Origin: RUG100 sp050953405
GTDB taxonomy: Bacteria; Bacillota; Clostridia; Peptostreptococcales; Anaerovoracaceae
Length of the DNA stretch: 64,000 nt
NCBI GenBank assembly: GCA_050953405.1
Contig: JBMNMP010000001.1
Location: 496,001 to 560,000, forward strand
Direction: 5' to 3'
Shown here: one piece after another, positions 8,222-17,623 of the stretch
Position numbering within the stretch: the stretch's first letter is position 1
Layout: every line of letters starts with the position of its first letter
Translations under genes and position numbers: made by a program
The notes under the pieces: model-generated
The model's input: the letters and a program-made list of their open reading frames with translations, nothing else
What the model was told of the DNA's origin: nothing
Database searches by the model: none

Positions 8222-9643
8222 TTATTTGTTGAGAGTTTCAAATGTGTAACCGTACCATTTGCCCTTCTGCGGTTTTTCTCCGTAGTGATATTCGAGCAGT
8301 TCGGATACGGTCACCAGCTGGTATCCCTTCTTTTGCAGGTAAGGTACGATAGTGGCGGTAGCGTCCGCTGATGACTGATAGATGCTGTGCATCAGTATTA
8401 CAGCTCCGTCGTAGTTCGGTATCGCCTTTACCCGGCTGATGACCGCTTTGGCGTTGCGGGATTTCCAGTCCTGAGTATCTACATCCCAGTTGATGAGCGG
8501 CAGATCAGATATCTTTGCGATTTTGGTGCTGCCGTTTCCATACGGCGGTCTGCCGATGGTAGGTTCCTGACCGCAGGCTTTCTTTATTGCGGCCTTTGAT
8601 TTTTCTGCCTGCTGTCTTATCTGGGCGCTGTTCAGGGTCAATTGGTTGGGGTGGTCATAGGAATGGGTACCTACCTCGCATCCCAGATCCAGTTCGCGCT
8701 TTAATATCTTGTCGGCACCTTTTACAGTATCCACGTTCTTCCCCAATTCGAAGAATGTGCAGACCGCATTGTGTTTGTCATAGACATCGAGTATCTCGTT
8801 GGTGCACTTTTCATCCGGACCATCGTCATAGGTGATGGCTACCATGGGCTTCTTTGGATCGATGACGCGTTCGCCGATATCGTCCCGCATGCAGCTCTTC
8901 AGGGAGTCGTATGAGATCTCCGTACTGATGACGCCATCGCTCTTCGGAGCGACCCGGCCGGCATCGAAGAAGAACTTGATGCCCTTGTCGGTCAGAATGA
9001 ATTTCGAGTAGTTGTCATCGGTAGCCGCGAGCCCCTTGCTCTTCAGGTCGTCATGATTCTTTGATAATTTTTCTTTTACTTTTTTTGCGATGGGATCGAG
9101 ATAGTCACCGCGGAATATCTGCGGCGGATCCAGCTCGGCGCCGGTCTTCGTCGCAAAGTTGAATGTGTAGACTTTGTCTACCGGTGTGCTGTCCCTGTCG
9201 CCTCTGCTGACCGTCTGCTTTTCATGAATGGCAACACCCACGGCTTTTTCCGGCGTGTTGTAAGATTCATATCCGATCAGCAGCGCCGCCTTGTCATCGG
9301 CTGAGAGCCCGCTGTAGCGCGCCTCAAAATTCTTTCTGTCGCTGGTGATCACCTTTTTGACAGCCTGCTTTTCACTGATGTCGTTCAGTTTTGGATACTT
9401 GATGGCCTCCGAGAGAGGTTCGCCGTAACTGATCCTGCTGTAACCCCTCCCCACATCGTGGTTACCGCCGATCGAGTCGTAATACTTGCTGGCGTACCTT
9501 TCAAAACTGCCCTTACTGTGATAACTGTCTCCGGTCATTACGTGCCTGATCACCAGAAAAGCGATAACAGCCACAACGATAACAACGATCACGGCTATAA
9601 AGCAGCCTGATCTCCGGTCCCTTCTGATTCTGTACTTTGTCAT
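8222..9643 (-). CDS. Membrane-anchored polysaccharide deacetylase, PdaC-like (DUF3298-type region plus NodB domain)
   Basis: Probable peptidoglycan N-acetyl deacetylase acting outside the membrane. 473 residues: basic N-terminus, one membrane anchor at about 15-35 (GCFIAVIVVIVVAVIAFLVI), a middle region resembling the DUF3298/RsiV-type domain of PdaC, then a NodB domain from about residue 265. NodB motifs are clear: VAITYDDGPDE (catalytic Asp and metal Asp), THSYDHP (metal His pair), RPPYGNG, WDVDTQDW and LMHS. All catalytic residues are present. ATG at 9643 follows GGAAGG. Target sugar and lysozyme-resistance role are inferred from PdaC of Bacillus. Confidence 0.9.
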   Translation of the reverse strand: MTKYRIRRDRRSGCFIAVIVVIVVAVIAFLVIRHVMTGDSYHSKGSFERYASKYYDSIGGNHDVGRGYSRISYGEPLSEAIKYPKLNDISEKQAVKKVITSDRKNFEARYSGLSADDKAALLIGYESYNTPEKAVGVAIHEKQTVSRGDRDSTPVDKVYTFNFATKTGAELDPPQIFRGDYLDPIAKKVKEKLSKNHDDLKSKGLAATDDNYSKFILTDKGIKFFFDAGRVAPKSDGVISTEISYDSLKSCMRDDIGERVIDPKKPMVAITYDDGPDEKCTNEILDVYDKHNAVCTFFELGKNVDTVKGADKILKRELDLGCEVGTHSYDHPNQLTLNSAQIRQQAEKSKAAIKKACGQEPTIGRPPYGNGSTKIAKISDLPLINWDVDTQDWKSRNAKAVISRVKAIPNYDGAVILMHSIYQSSADATATIVPYLQKKGYQLVTVSELLEYHYGEKPQKGKWYGYTFETLNK

Positions 9644-9806
9644 CCTTCCAATACCTTCCTTTTGCTGATTTTAGTAAATCACAAAAAATTATACCATATC
9701 CAACAAGTGATTGATAGATGAAAGAGCAGAAAAATTTCTTGACGCAGTTCAAGGCGTGATGTAAGCTGAAAACAATGGGGACGATAGACTGTAAGAGGAG
9801 GAAACA

Positions 9807-10226
9807 ATGATCGGGACTAAAAGAACTGAACGACTGGTGACCGCAGTCCTGATTTCTACTGCAGTCGTAATCACGGGCTTTGCTCCGTCGGTCCTGCCGG
9901 GCGGAAACGTCGATGCGCAGGGTCTTGCTGCCCAGAGGGTACTCGCACTTTACAGCGGCGAGGGCTCGCAGGCGGCAGCAGATGAAAACGGCGAAAAAGA
10001 AGCGGAATCCCCGGGCAGCCGTCTGTCAAGTGATCCGGCATCTCAAGATGCGGCATTGCTGAAGGCGCGCACAGCATGTCTGCGGAGGAGCGATTTCCGC
10101 AGCGTCAAGATGATAAAGCGGGCAAATTCACTGCTTTCATCTAATATTATTTTCAAACGAAACAAAACTTTTGATCTCAAGATCCAGGACGATGAGGACG
10201 CCGCACCCGGCGGCCCGGCGGCCTGA
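9807..10226 (+). CDS. Small predicted secreted protein, unknown function
   Basis: 139 residues with AGAGGAGGAAAC immediately before ATG 9807, so translation is likely. The N-terminus has two basic residues then a hydrophobic stretch (LVTAVLISTAVVITGFAP), a signal peptide or anchor. The rest is low complexity, Ala/Ser/Glu rich, with a basic patch (SVKMIKRANSLLSSNIIFKRNK) and an acidic Gly/Pro-rich tail. I recognise no family. It is monocistronic, divergent from the deacetylase gene and followed by a separate promoter. It could be a fast-evolving envelope peptide. Confidence 0.55.
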   Translation: MIGTKRTERLVTAVLISTAVVITGFAPSVLPGGNVDAQGLAAQRVLALYSGEGSQAAADENGEKEAESPGSRLSSDPASQDAALLKARTACLRRSDFRSVKMIKRANSLLSSNIIFKRNKTFDLKIQDDEDAAPGGPAA

Positions 10227-10232
10227 TGTCTG

Positions 10233-10261
10233 TTTACTTCTTCATACCCCTGCGGTATAAT
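10233..10261 (+). promoter_or_regulatory. Promoter of the CNNM/CBS gene, probably also secA and prfB
   Basis: TTTACT at 10233-10238, 17-bp spacer, TATAAT at 10256-10261. No terminator is visible before secA, so the transcript may continue through prfB. Confidence 0.8.
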
Positions 10262-10326
10262 ATTTTCTGGTGAAGCTCATCCCGGATGCGGGCATGATGC
10301 GGCGCACCAAGGAGGGAAAAGAAAAA

Positions 10327-11625
10327 ATGGATCATCACATTACAGGGGCGATAATCGCCATTATCCTGCTTGTGATTTTTTCGGCGTATTTTTCGGCGAC
10401 GGAGACAGCTTTCACGTCGCTGAACAGGGTGAAGATGAAGAACCTGGCGACGGATGGGGACCGGCGCGCGCGAAGGGTATTGAAACTATCCGACAAGTAT
10501 GACAAACTGCTGACGACGATATTGATAGGAAACAACATCGTCAATGTTACGATGACTGCTATCGCGACTGTGGTCTGCGTGGAGTTGTTCGGAGATATGG
10601 GAGCCACCGTGGCTACCGTGGCCATCACGATCATTGTACTCATATTCGGTGAGATAACACCGAAAGTGCTGGCCAAGGAATCGGCGGAGAGCTTTTCTAT
10701 GTTCTCATCCGGCCTGGCACAGGTATTCATGGTGATCCTGACACCGGTGAACTTTGTGTTCTCGGCCTGGCGTTCTCTGGTACTCAAGCTGTTCCGCATA
10801 GACAGTGACAACAATATAACCGAGGAAGAACTGAAGACCATCGTGGAGGAAGCGGAAACCGAGGGCAGCATCGAATCTGACCAGCGTGAGCTGATACAGA
10901 ACGCCATCGAATTCTACGAGCTTACTGCAGAGGAGGTCATGACCCCGCGCACCGAAATAAAGGCGATCGATATCGAAGACAGCGAGGAAGAAGTGGCCAT
11001 GCTGTTCAAGAACACGGGCTTTTCGCGAATGCCGGTATATGAGGACGACCTGGATCATATCCTGGGGGTACTGAACCAGAAGGATTTCCACAATTATATA
11101 TACGGCAACGGGAACACCGTTTCCGACTTTGTGAAACCGGTAGTCTTCGTCGCCGAATCCATCAAGATAAACGTTCTCCTCAAGAGAATGCAGACCCTGA
11201 AGACGCACATCGCCATCATCGTTGATGAGTACGGCGGCACTCAGGGGCTGGTCACCATGGAGGACATCATCGAAGAGCTGGTCGGTGAGATATACGACGA
11301 GCACGATGCCATCATGAGTCAGGAAGTCACCGAGCTGCAGAACGGCAGTTACCGCGTTATGGCGAGTGCCTCGCTGGCCAAGGTCATGGATTTTTTCGGC
11401 GTGGACGATGAAAAGATCAATGCGAACACCGTCAACGGCTGGGTAGTCATCTGTCTTGGTAAGCTGCCGAAAAAGGGCGATACCTTCGAATATGTCGATG
11501 GTATGAAAAAACTGAAGGGAAGAGTCACCAAGGCTACGGCCAGGAAGGCTCTGGAAATAAATCTTACAGTAGAGGATCTGCCGGATGAATCAGAGGCGGA
11601 TCAGCAAAAGAAGGGAGAATCTTAA
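10327..11625 (+). CDS. CNNM-domain / CBS-pair membrane protein (hemolysin C / CorC family)
   Basis: A transporter-like membrane protein of the CNNM family (often annotated hemolysin or Mg2+/Co2+ efflux). Residues 1-190 hold a DUF21/CNNM domain with hydrophobic helices (IIAIILLVIFSAYFSA, then VATVAITIIVLIFGEITPK). Two CBS motifs follow at about 200-320 (VMTPRTEIKAID; IAIIVDEYGGTQGLVTMEDI), then a C-terminal CorC/HlyC transporter-associated domain. ATG 10327 follows GGAGG at 10311-10315; the frame extends upstream to a GTG near 10270 without support. It is two bases ahead of secA, in the same operon. Mg2+ transport is the family expectation only. Confidence 0.9.
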   Translation: MDHHITGAIIAIILLVIFSAYFSATETAFTSLNRVKMKNLATDGDRRARRVLKLSDKYDKLLTTILIGNNIVNVTMTAIATVVCVELFGDMGATVATVAITIIVLIFGEITPKVLAKESAESFSMFSSGLAQVFMVILTPVNFVFSAWRSLVLKLFRIDSDNNITEEELKTIVEEAETEGSIESDQRELIQNAIEFYELTAEEVMTPRTEIKAIDIEDSEEEVAMLFKNTGFSRMPVYEDDLDHILGVLNQKDFHNYIYGNGNTVSDFVKPVVFVAESIKINVLLKRMQTLKTHIAIIVDEYGGTQGLVTMEDIIEELVGEIYDEHDAIMSQEVTELQNGSYRVMASASLAKVMDFFGVDDEKINANTVNGWVVICLGKLPKKGDTFEYVDGMKKLKGRVTKATARKALEINLTVEDLPDESEADQQKKGES

Positions 11626-11627
11626 CC

Positions 11628-14390
11628 ATGGGATTCATGGAAAAAATATTTGGCGATCTGAATGCCAAAGAGGTCAAGAAAATATCGAAGATCGTAGATA
11701 AAATAGAAGCTTATGACGAGGAGATGCAGGGACTCTCTGACGAGGAACTGCAGGCAAAGACACCTTACTTCAAGGAGAGGCTGGCCAACGGGGAGACTCT
11801 GGACGACATTCTGCCGGAAGCTTTCGCGGTCTGCCGTGAAGCCGACTGGAGAGCGGTGGGCATGAAGCCGTTCCGCGTACAGCTGATCGGCGGCGTGGCT
11901 CTGCACCAGGGCCGTATCGCTGAGATGAAGACCGGCGAAGGAAAGACGCTGGTGGCTACGCTGCCGGTTTACCTGAATGCGCTGGAAGGCAAGGGCGTTC
12001 ACGTAGTCACCGTCAATGACTACCTGGCAAAGCGGGATGCCGAGTGGATGGGCAAGTGCTACAACTTTCTGGGGATGACCGTAGGCTGCGTCATCCACGG
12101 AATAGACGAGGACGAGCGCAGAGACGCTTATCTGGCCGACATCACCTACGGCACCAACAATGAATACGGTTTCGACTACCTGCGGGACAACATGGTCATC
12201 TACAAGGAAGACATGATGCAGCGCGAACTCAACTACGCTATCGTGGATGAGGTCGACTCCATCCTCATAGATGAAGCGAGGACGCCGCTGATCATTTCCG
12301 GTCAGGGCGAAGAATCCACAGAGCTCTACCAGACCGCGGACAGGTTCGTCAAGGGCCTCACCAATGAAGAGGACTACAAGATCGAGGAAAAGGACAAACA
12401 GATCTCGCTCACCGATGAAGGTGTCCGCAAGTGTGAAGCTTTCTTCGGGATAGAGAACTTCTCGGACCCCGATCACATGGAGATCAACCATCATGTAATG
12501 CAGGCCCTGAAGGCGCATTACATCATGCACCGTGACATAGACTACATCGTGCAGGACGATGAAGTCGTCATCGTAGACGAGTTCACCGGACGACTGATGT
12601 ATGGACGGCGTTACAGCGACGGCCTGCACCAGGCTATCGAAGCCAAGGAAAAGGTGCACGTCAAGTCAGAGTCGAAGACACTGGCGACGATCACCCTGCA
12701 GAACTACTTCAGGATGTATCAGAAGCTGGCCGGCATGACGGGTACCGCAAAGACCGAGGAAGACGAGTTCCGTGATATTTACAATATGGACGTTGTCGTC
12801 ATCCCGACCAACAAGGAAGTCATCAGAAAGGACCTCGAGGATGCCGTGTTCGCCACCGAGAAGGGCAAGTACAAGGCCATCGTCGACAGAGTCATCGCGG
12901 CTCACGAGAAGGGCATGCCGGTACTCGTAGGTACCATCTCGGTAGAAAAATCGGAGATCATAGCGGACCTGCTGAGGAAGCGCGGCATCAAGCATTTCAA
13001 CGTTCTGAACGCCAAGTATCATGAGAAGGAAGCCGCTATCATCGCGGAAGCCGGACGCGAGGGCGCGATCACCATTGCGACCAACATGGCCGGCAGAGGT
13101 ACCGATATCATCCTGGGAGGCAACCCGGAATTCGAAGCCCGGAAGGAACTCGCCAGGGAGGGCTACGACTCGGAGACCATAGCTTATGCGGCCAGCGCCA
13201 TCCCCGTAGAGGACGAGACCATACTCGAGGCCAGGGCAAAGTTCAAGGAACTGCACGAAAAGTTCAAGGAAGAGAGAAAAGACGAGCAGCAGCGGGTCAT
13301 CGACAACGGAGGCCTCTTCATAGTGGGAACAGAGCGCCACGAGTCGAGGCGAATCGATAATCAGCTGCGTGGACGTTCCGGCCGTCAGGGAGACCCGGGC
13401 ATGACGCAGTTCTGCATCTCGCTCGAGGACGATCTGATGAGGCTGTTCGGCGGCGAGCGCATGAAGGGTATCGTCGACAGACTCGGCGTCGAAGAAGATG
13501 AAGCCATCGAGTCCAAGATGATAACCAAGTCCATCGAGAACGCCCAGAAGAAGGTTGAGGGCAGGAACTTTGGCATCAGAAAGTACGTGCTCCAGTATGA
13601 CAATGTCATGAACAAGCAGCGTGAAGTCATCTACGGAGAACGCCAGAGAGTACTCCAGGGCGAGAACCTCAAGGAATACATCCTGCAAATGGCGGACGAA
13701 CTGATCGAAGCGATCACCGGCCCCATAGTCGTGGAATCCAAGTATCCGGAAGAGTGGGACTTTGATACCATGAACAAGGGCCTGAAGGGGATCTGCAGCC
13801 GGTTCGAGGGCGTCCACTATTCAGAAGACGACCTCATGGAGATGAACGAAGACTGGCTGAAGGACGATATAGAAAAGGAATTCAGAAGGCTGTATGACGA
13901 GAAAGAAGCCGAGATCGGCGAGGAGCGCATGCGTGAACTGGAGCGCATGATCCTCATCAGAGTAGTTGACAACAAGTGGATGGATCACATAGACGCCATG
14001 GATCAGCTGAAGACCGGTATCGGACTCAGGGGCCTCGGCGGACAGGATCCTGCCGGAGCTTATGCTGAAGAGGGATTCAACATGTTCGAGGATATGATCG
14101 GCAGCATCAAGGAAGAAACCGTGATGTTCTGCTACAACGTGACTATCCAGACGAACACCGAGCGTCACCGCGTCATGGGCGAAGGTGAAGGCAGAAAGGA
14201 TGAGTACGTGGACGAGGAAGCCGGTGCCGGAATGGCGGGCGAAGGCGCGCCTGACGGCCAGGAGATCCCCGAACGCGAATGGAAGCAGGAGACTGTCGTC
14301 CGTGATCATCCGAAAATCGGCAGAAACGACCCCTGCCCCTGCGGCAGCGGCAAAAAATACAAGTATTGTCACGGCAGGAACGCCAGCTGA
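11628..14390 (+). CDS. secA: Preprotein translocase ATPase SecA
   Basis: Motor ATPase driving Sec-dependent protein export at the membrane. 920 residues, full length. Walker A MKTGEGKTLVA near residue 100, Walker B VDEVDSILIDEARTPLIISG near 207, DEFTGRLM..GRRYSDGLHQAIEAKE near 320, and helicase motif VI GRSGRQGDPG near 585 are all present. The C-terminus has the zinc-binding SEC-C motif (NDPCPCGSGKKYKYCHG). ATG at 11628 is two bases after the preceding stop. The gene is followed at 20 bp by prfB, the common secA-prfB order of Firmicutes. Confidence 0.98.
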   Translation: MGFMEKIFGDLNAKEVKKISKIVDKIEAYDEEMQGLSDEELQAKTPYFKERLANGETLDDILPEAFAVCREADWRAVGMKPFRVQLIGGVALHQGRIAEMKTGEGKTLVATLPVYLNALEGKGVHVVTVNDYLAKRDAEWMGKCYNFLGMTVGCVIHGIDEDERRDAYLADITYGTNNEYGFDYLRDNMVIYKEDMMQRELNYAIVDEVDSILIDEARTPLIISGQGEESTELYQTADRFVKGLTNEEDYKIEEKDKQISLTDEGVRKCEAFFGIENFSDPDHMEINHHVMQALKAHYIMHRDIDYIVQDDEVVIVDEFTGRLMYGRRYSDGLHQAIEAKEKVHVKSESKTLATITLQNYFRMYQKLAGMTGTAKTEEDEFRDIYNMDVVVIPTNKEVIRKDLEDAVFATEKGKYKAIVDRVIAAHEKGMPVLVGTISVEKSEIIADLLRKRGIKHFNVLNAKYHEKEAAIIAEAGREGAITIATNMAGRGTDIILGGNPEFEARKELAREGYDSETIAYAASAIPVEDETILEARAKFKELHEKFKEERKDEQQRVIDNGGLFIVGTERHESRRIDNQLRGRSGRQGDPGMTQFCISLEDDLMRLFGGERMKGIVDRLGVEEDEAIESKMITKSIENAQKKVEGRNFGIRKYVLQYDNVMNKQREVIYGERQRVLQGENLKEYILQMADELIEAITGPIVVESKYPEEWDFDTMNKGLKGICSRFEGVHYSEDDLMEMNEDWLKDDIEKEFRRLYDEKEAEIGEERMRELERMILIRVVDNKWMDHIDAMDQLKTGIGLRGLGGQDPAGAYAEEGFNMFEDMIGSIKEETVMFCYNVTIQTNTERHRVMGEGEGRKDEYVDEEAGAGMAGEGAPDGQEIPEREWKQETVVRDHPKIGRNDPCPCGSGKKYKYCHGRNAS

Positions 14391-14410
14391 TAGATAGAAA
14401 AGGAGAAAAC

Positions 14411-15509
14411 ATGAACATTGAAGAAATAAAAGGGCAGGTGCCCGGGCTCAGAAGCAGCCTCCAAGAGGTAGGTGAGTCCCTTTGACCCGGCGGGTCTGGA
14501 AGGGAAATTAAAGGAACTGAACGAAAAGGCCGGCGCTCCTGATTTCTGGAACGATCAGGAGACGGCCCAGAAAGTATTAAAAGAAAAAAAGCGTATTGAA
14601 GATAAGCTGAACGAGTACCATTCGCTGCAGGACGCTCTCGATGATATCGATGTGCTGCTGGAGCTGGCGGAAGAGGACCCGGAAGCCGTGGCCGGCGACC
14701 TGGAGACGGCTTACAGCGAGTATGTAAAGAACGCGGAAGACTTCCGCATCAAGACATTGCTCGACGGTGAGTACGACGCCAACAACGCCATTGTTTCCAT
14801 GCACGGAGGCAGCGGCGGCACCGATGCCAAGGACTGGGCGGAAATGCTGTACCGCATGTACGTGCGCTGGGCGGAACGCAAAGGCTATAAAGTCAAGGTC
14901 ATGGATTATCAGGACGACGACGAGGGCGGCATCAACAGTGCCACCATACTGGTCGAAGGCGAGAACGCTTATGGCTACCTGAAGAACGAAAAGGGCGTGC
15001 ATCGTCTGGTGCGCATATCTCCCTTTGACTCCTCAGGCCGCAGGCACACCTCGTTTGCATCGGTCGATGTAACCCCGGAACTGGATGACGATATCGAAGT
15101 GGAGATAGATCCCGACGATCTGAGGATAGACACCTTCAGATCCAGCGGCGCAGGCGGACAGCACGTCAACAAGACGGACTCCGCCATCAGGATCACTCAC
15201 ATACCGACCAACATCGTGGTCTCCTGCCAGAACGAAAGGTCGCAGCATCAGAACCGCGACACGGCCATGAAGCTGCTGAAGAGCAAACTGCTGGAGCTGA
15301 AGGAAAAGGAACACAAGGAGAATCTGAAAGAGCTGAAGGGCGACTATTCACAGATCACCTGGGGCAGCCAGATCAGGTCGTATGTCTTCCATCCGTATAC
15401 CATGGTAAAGGACCACCGCACGGGGGCCGAAGTGGGCAACGTGCAGGCTGTGATGGATGGCGATCTGGACTACTTTATCAACGAAGAACTGAAGCAGAAA
15501 GACCTTTAG
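14411..15509 (+). CDS. prfB: Peptide chain release factor 2, expressed by +1 programmed frameshift
   Basis: Releases polypeptides at UGA and UAA. The gene begins at ATG 14411 (AGGAG just upstream), reads 24 codons and meets TGA at 14483-14485 in the context CTT-TGA-C. A +1 shift continues into the 15509 frame as L-D-P-A-G-L-E. The total is about 365 residues, as expected. The long frame contains the SPFDSSGRRHTSFASV stretch in place of the tripeptide anticodon region (SPF), and the catalytic GGQ in SSGAGGQHVNKTDSAIR. The arrangement is autoregulation: low RF2 allows shifting and more RF2. A start within 14472-14486 alone would lose the N-terminus and is wrong. Confidence 0.97.
14471..14486 (+). 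other. prfB programmed +1 frameshift site
   Basis: GGTGAG (an internal Shine-Dalgarno-like element) followed three bases later by CTT TGA C at 14480-14486. The ribosome slips from CTT to TTT and resumes at GAC 14484. Confidence 0.93.
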
Positions 15510-15572
15510 AAACCAGGGCCGGCGGAGCGGAGCAGACACTCTGTTGTATACAGTATTTATCCCCCGATTCAG

Positions 15573-15601
15573 TTGTATTCTGCGGGTTATTGTGTTAATA
15601 T
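15573..15601 (+). promoter_or_regulatory. Probable promoter of the decarboxylase beta-subunit gene
   Basis: TTGTAT at 15573-15578, 17-bp spacer, TAATAT at 15596-15601, in the 156-bp gap after prfB. A near-repeat of the motif TTGTAT-x-CTG/CAG lies 30 bp upstream. Confidence 0.6.
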
Positions 15602-15665
15602 TCTGTCGGATGTCGGAATTGACTGACATTTGCAATAATACAACTAAAGACAAGGAGATGAATAG

Positions 15666-16805
15666 ATGCTAATCAAGACTTTGGTAGATTTTTGCGGGGA
15701 TATGGGTATCCTCCACATGGACATCAGATCGCTGATCATGATCTGCGTGGCGGTGCTCTTCCTCTACCTCGCGATCAACAAGGGCTTTGAACCGCTGCTG
15801 TTGGTACCCATTGGATTCGGCATGCTGCTGTCAAACCTTCCGCTGACCGGGATGTTCAATGCGCACATAGCTGCGGGAACGGATCTCTCCCAGTGGGGGA
15901 TGTTCAGTATATTTTACTTCTTGAAACCGCTCTTGCCATCATTGATATTCATGGGCATCGGTGCGATGACCGACTTCGGTCCGCTGATAGCGAATCCGAA
16001 ATCACTGGTCATGGGAGCCGCCGCCCAGCTGGGTATCTTCGTAGCCTTCTTCCTGGCAATTCTGCTGGGATTCGATGCACAGGGCGCGGCTTCTATAGGT
16101 ATCATAGGAGGCGCGGACGGACCGACTGCGATCTATCTGACGCAGCAGCTGAAACCTGAATTGCTGGGTGCGATCGCGGTGGCCGCATATTCGTACATGG
16201 CGCTGGTGCCGGTCATCCAGCCGCCTATAATGAAGGCAGTGACCACAAAGAAGGAACGTGTCATCAAAATGGAACAGCTGCGTCCGGTCAGCCAGAGAGA
16301 GAAGATCCTCTTCCCGATCATGGTTACCATCGTAGTCGTACTGCTCCTTCCGGCGGCAGCACCGCTGGTCGGATGCCTCATGCTGGGCAATATGTTCAAA
16401 GAATCCGGCAGAACTCTGCGTCTTTCAGATGCAGCTTCTAACGCGATGATCAATATCGTCACCATTTTCCTGGGGCTGGCAGTAGGCGCCTCTGCACAGG
16501 GACCGACATTCCTGGTGTTTGATACCATCAAGATCGTCATCCTCGGAGTCATCGCTTTTGCCTTCGGAACATTGGGCGGAGTGCTTATCGGCAAGCTGAT
16601 GAATGCGCTGACCGGAGGAAAGATAAACCCGCTGATCGGGTCTGCCGGAGTATCGGCGGTGCCCATGGCGGCCAGAGTGTCGCAAAAGGTAGGACAGGAA
16701 GCAAATCCTTCCAACTTCCTCCTGATGCACGCAATGGGACCCAACGTTGCCGGAGTTATCGGCTCTGCGGTAGCCGCTTCGGTAATGCTCTCCATGTTTG
16801 GATGA
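15666..16805 (+). CDS. Na+-translocating carboxylic acid decarboxylase beta subunit (OadB/GcdB/MmdB family)
   Basis: Integral membrane subunit that couples decarboxylation of carboxybiotin to Na+ export. 379 residues, mostly hydrophobic helices. Family hallmarks are GFGMLLSNLPL near residue 57, the FMGIGAMTDFGPL segment near 98, and the sodium-binding region IGIIGGADGPTAIYL near residue 143. The C-terminal SAGVSAVPMAARVSQKVG and NFLLMHAMGPNVAGVIGSAVAA are also typical. ATG 15666 follows AAGGAG. Alpha, gamma and biotin-carrier subunits are absent from the window; glutaconyl-, methylmalonyl- and oxaloacetate-type enzymes cannot be told apart from this subunit. It has its own promoter and a weak terminator. 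Confidence 0.92.
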   Translation: MLIKTLVDFCGDMGILHMDIRSLIMICVAVLFLYLAINKGFEPLLLVPIGFGMLLSNLPLTGMFNAHIAAGTDLSQWGMFSIFYFLKPLLPSLIFMGIGAMTDFGPLIANPKSLVMGAAAQLGIFVAFFLAILLGFDAQGAASIGIIGGADGPTAIYLTQQLKPELLGAIAVAAYSYMALVPVIQPPIMKAVTTKKERVIKMEQLRPVSQREKILFPIMVTIVVVLLLPAAAPLVGCLMLGNMFKESGRTLRLSDAASNAMINIVTIFLGLAVGASAQGPTFLVFDTIKIVILGVIAFAFGTLGGVLIGKLMNALTGGKINPLIGSAGVSAVPMAARVSQKVGQEANPSNFLLMHAMGPNVAGVIGSAVAASVMLSMFG

Positions 16806-16857
16806 GAAAGGCGGTTTTACAACTGCAGGATACATAAAAACAACGAATTTTGTGAGG

Positions 16858-16887
16858 CGCCCGGCTAGTCAGATCAGTCGGGCGTTT
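16858..16887 (+). terminator. Weak candidate terminator after the decarboxylase subunit
   Basis: CGCCCG at 16858-16863 can pair with CGGGCG at 16879-16884, followed by only three T. The loop is 15 bases. Confidence 0.45.
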
Positions 16888-16908
16888 CCGCTGTCAGGAT
16901 GATTAACA

Positions 16909-16937
16909 TTGCAAAAGAACGCTCACGGTGATAGAAT
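16909..16937 (+). promoter_or_regulatory. Promoter of the HAD phosphatase / acyl-CoA synthetase pair
   Basis: TTGCAA at 16909-16914, 17-bp spacer, TAGAAT at 16932-16937, then AGGAG and ATG 16969. Confidence 0.75.
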
Positions 16938-16968
16938 GATTGCAGTTTGAGTATATAGGAGAAACACG

Positions 16969-17613
16969 ATGAGTAAAAAGAACACGGTGCTCTTTGACTT
17001 TGACGGTACGATCATGGACACCAACGACCTGATATATAATTCATGGCAGTACGCTTTCAATCAACTCACCGGAAAAGACGGGGACCGCGAGGCTATACTG
17101 GAGACCTTCGGAGAGCCGCTGATCATGTCGATGGAGAATATGTTCCCCGATGTGCCGCCGGAGCGCTCCGTTGCCGTATACAGGGAATATCAGTATGCGC
17201 ACTTTGAAGAAGAGATAAGGCTCTTCCCGGGGATGAAGGATCTGCTGGTGAGGGTAAAGCACCGCGGTTACAAGACGGCGCTGGTCACTTCAAGGCTGCG
17301 GCCGACCACGAAGAGAGGCATGGCCAAGTATGGCCTGGCACCGTTCTTTGACACCATGGTGACCGTAGAGGACTGCAGCCGGCACAAACCGGATCCGCAG
17401 CCGGTGGAGATCGCACTCGACAGACTGGAGTCAGAGCCGCAGCAGAGCATCATGCTGGGTGATTCAGTGCATGACCTCGGAAGTGCGAGGAATGCCGGCG
17501 TGGAGTTTGTGATGGTCGGCTGGGCGCAGGCATTCGGTGCCCAGGCGGAGGCCACCGACCTGAAGCCGGATCACGTGATACAGAAGGCAGATGAACTGCT
17601 GGACTTGATATGA
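16969..17613 (+). CDS. HAD-superfamily phosphatase (PpaX / phosphoglycolate phosphatase type)
   Basis: A 214-residue cytoplasmic hydrolase with all HAD motifs: LFDFDGTIMDTND (motif I, DxDGT) at residue 7, VTSRLRP (motif II) near 106, and KPDPQPVE..IMLGDSVHDLGSARNAG (motifs III and IV). The helical cap between motifs I and II is of the size seen in PpaX and phosphoglycolate phosphatase. The gene is 10 bp ahead of an acyl-CoA synthetase gene and likely co-transcribed. Pyrophosphatase activity is a family guess. Confidence 0.88.
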   Translation: MSKKNTVLFDFDGTIMDTNDLIYNSWQYAFNQLTGKDGDREAILETFGEPLIMSMENMFPDVPPERSVAVYREYQYAHFEEEIRLFPGMKDLLVRVKHRGYKTALVTSRLRPTTKRGMAKYGLAPFFDTMVTVEDCSRHKPDPQPVEIALDRLESEPQQSIMLGDSVHDLGSARNAGVEFVMVGWAQAFGAQAEATDLKPDHVIQKADELLDLI

Positions 17614-17623
17614 AGGAGACGAA

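Noticed and set aside
11622..13817. Long open frames on the minus strand across secA (for example 11622-12659 and 12666-13817)
   Set aside because: They run antisense to an unmistakable secA and have no ribosome sites or family features; GC-rich codon bias keeps the opposite strand open.
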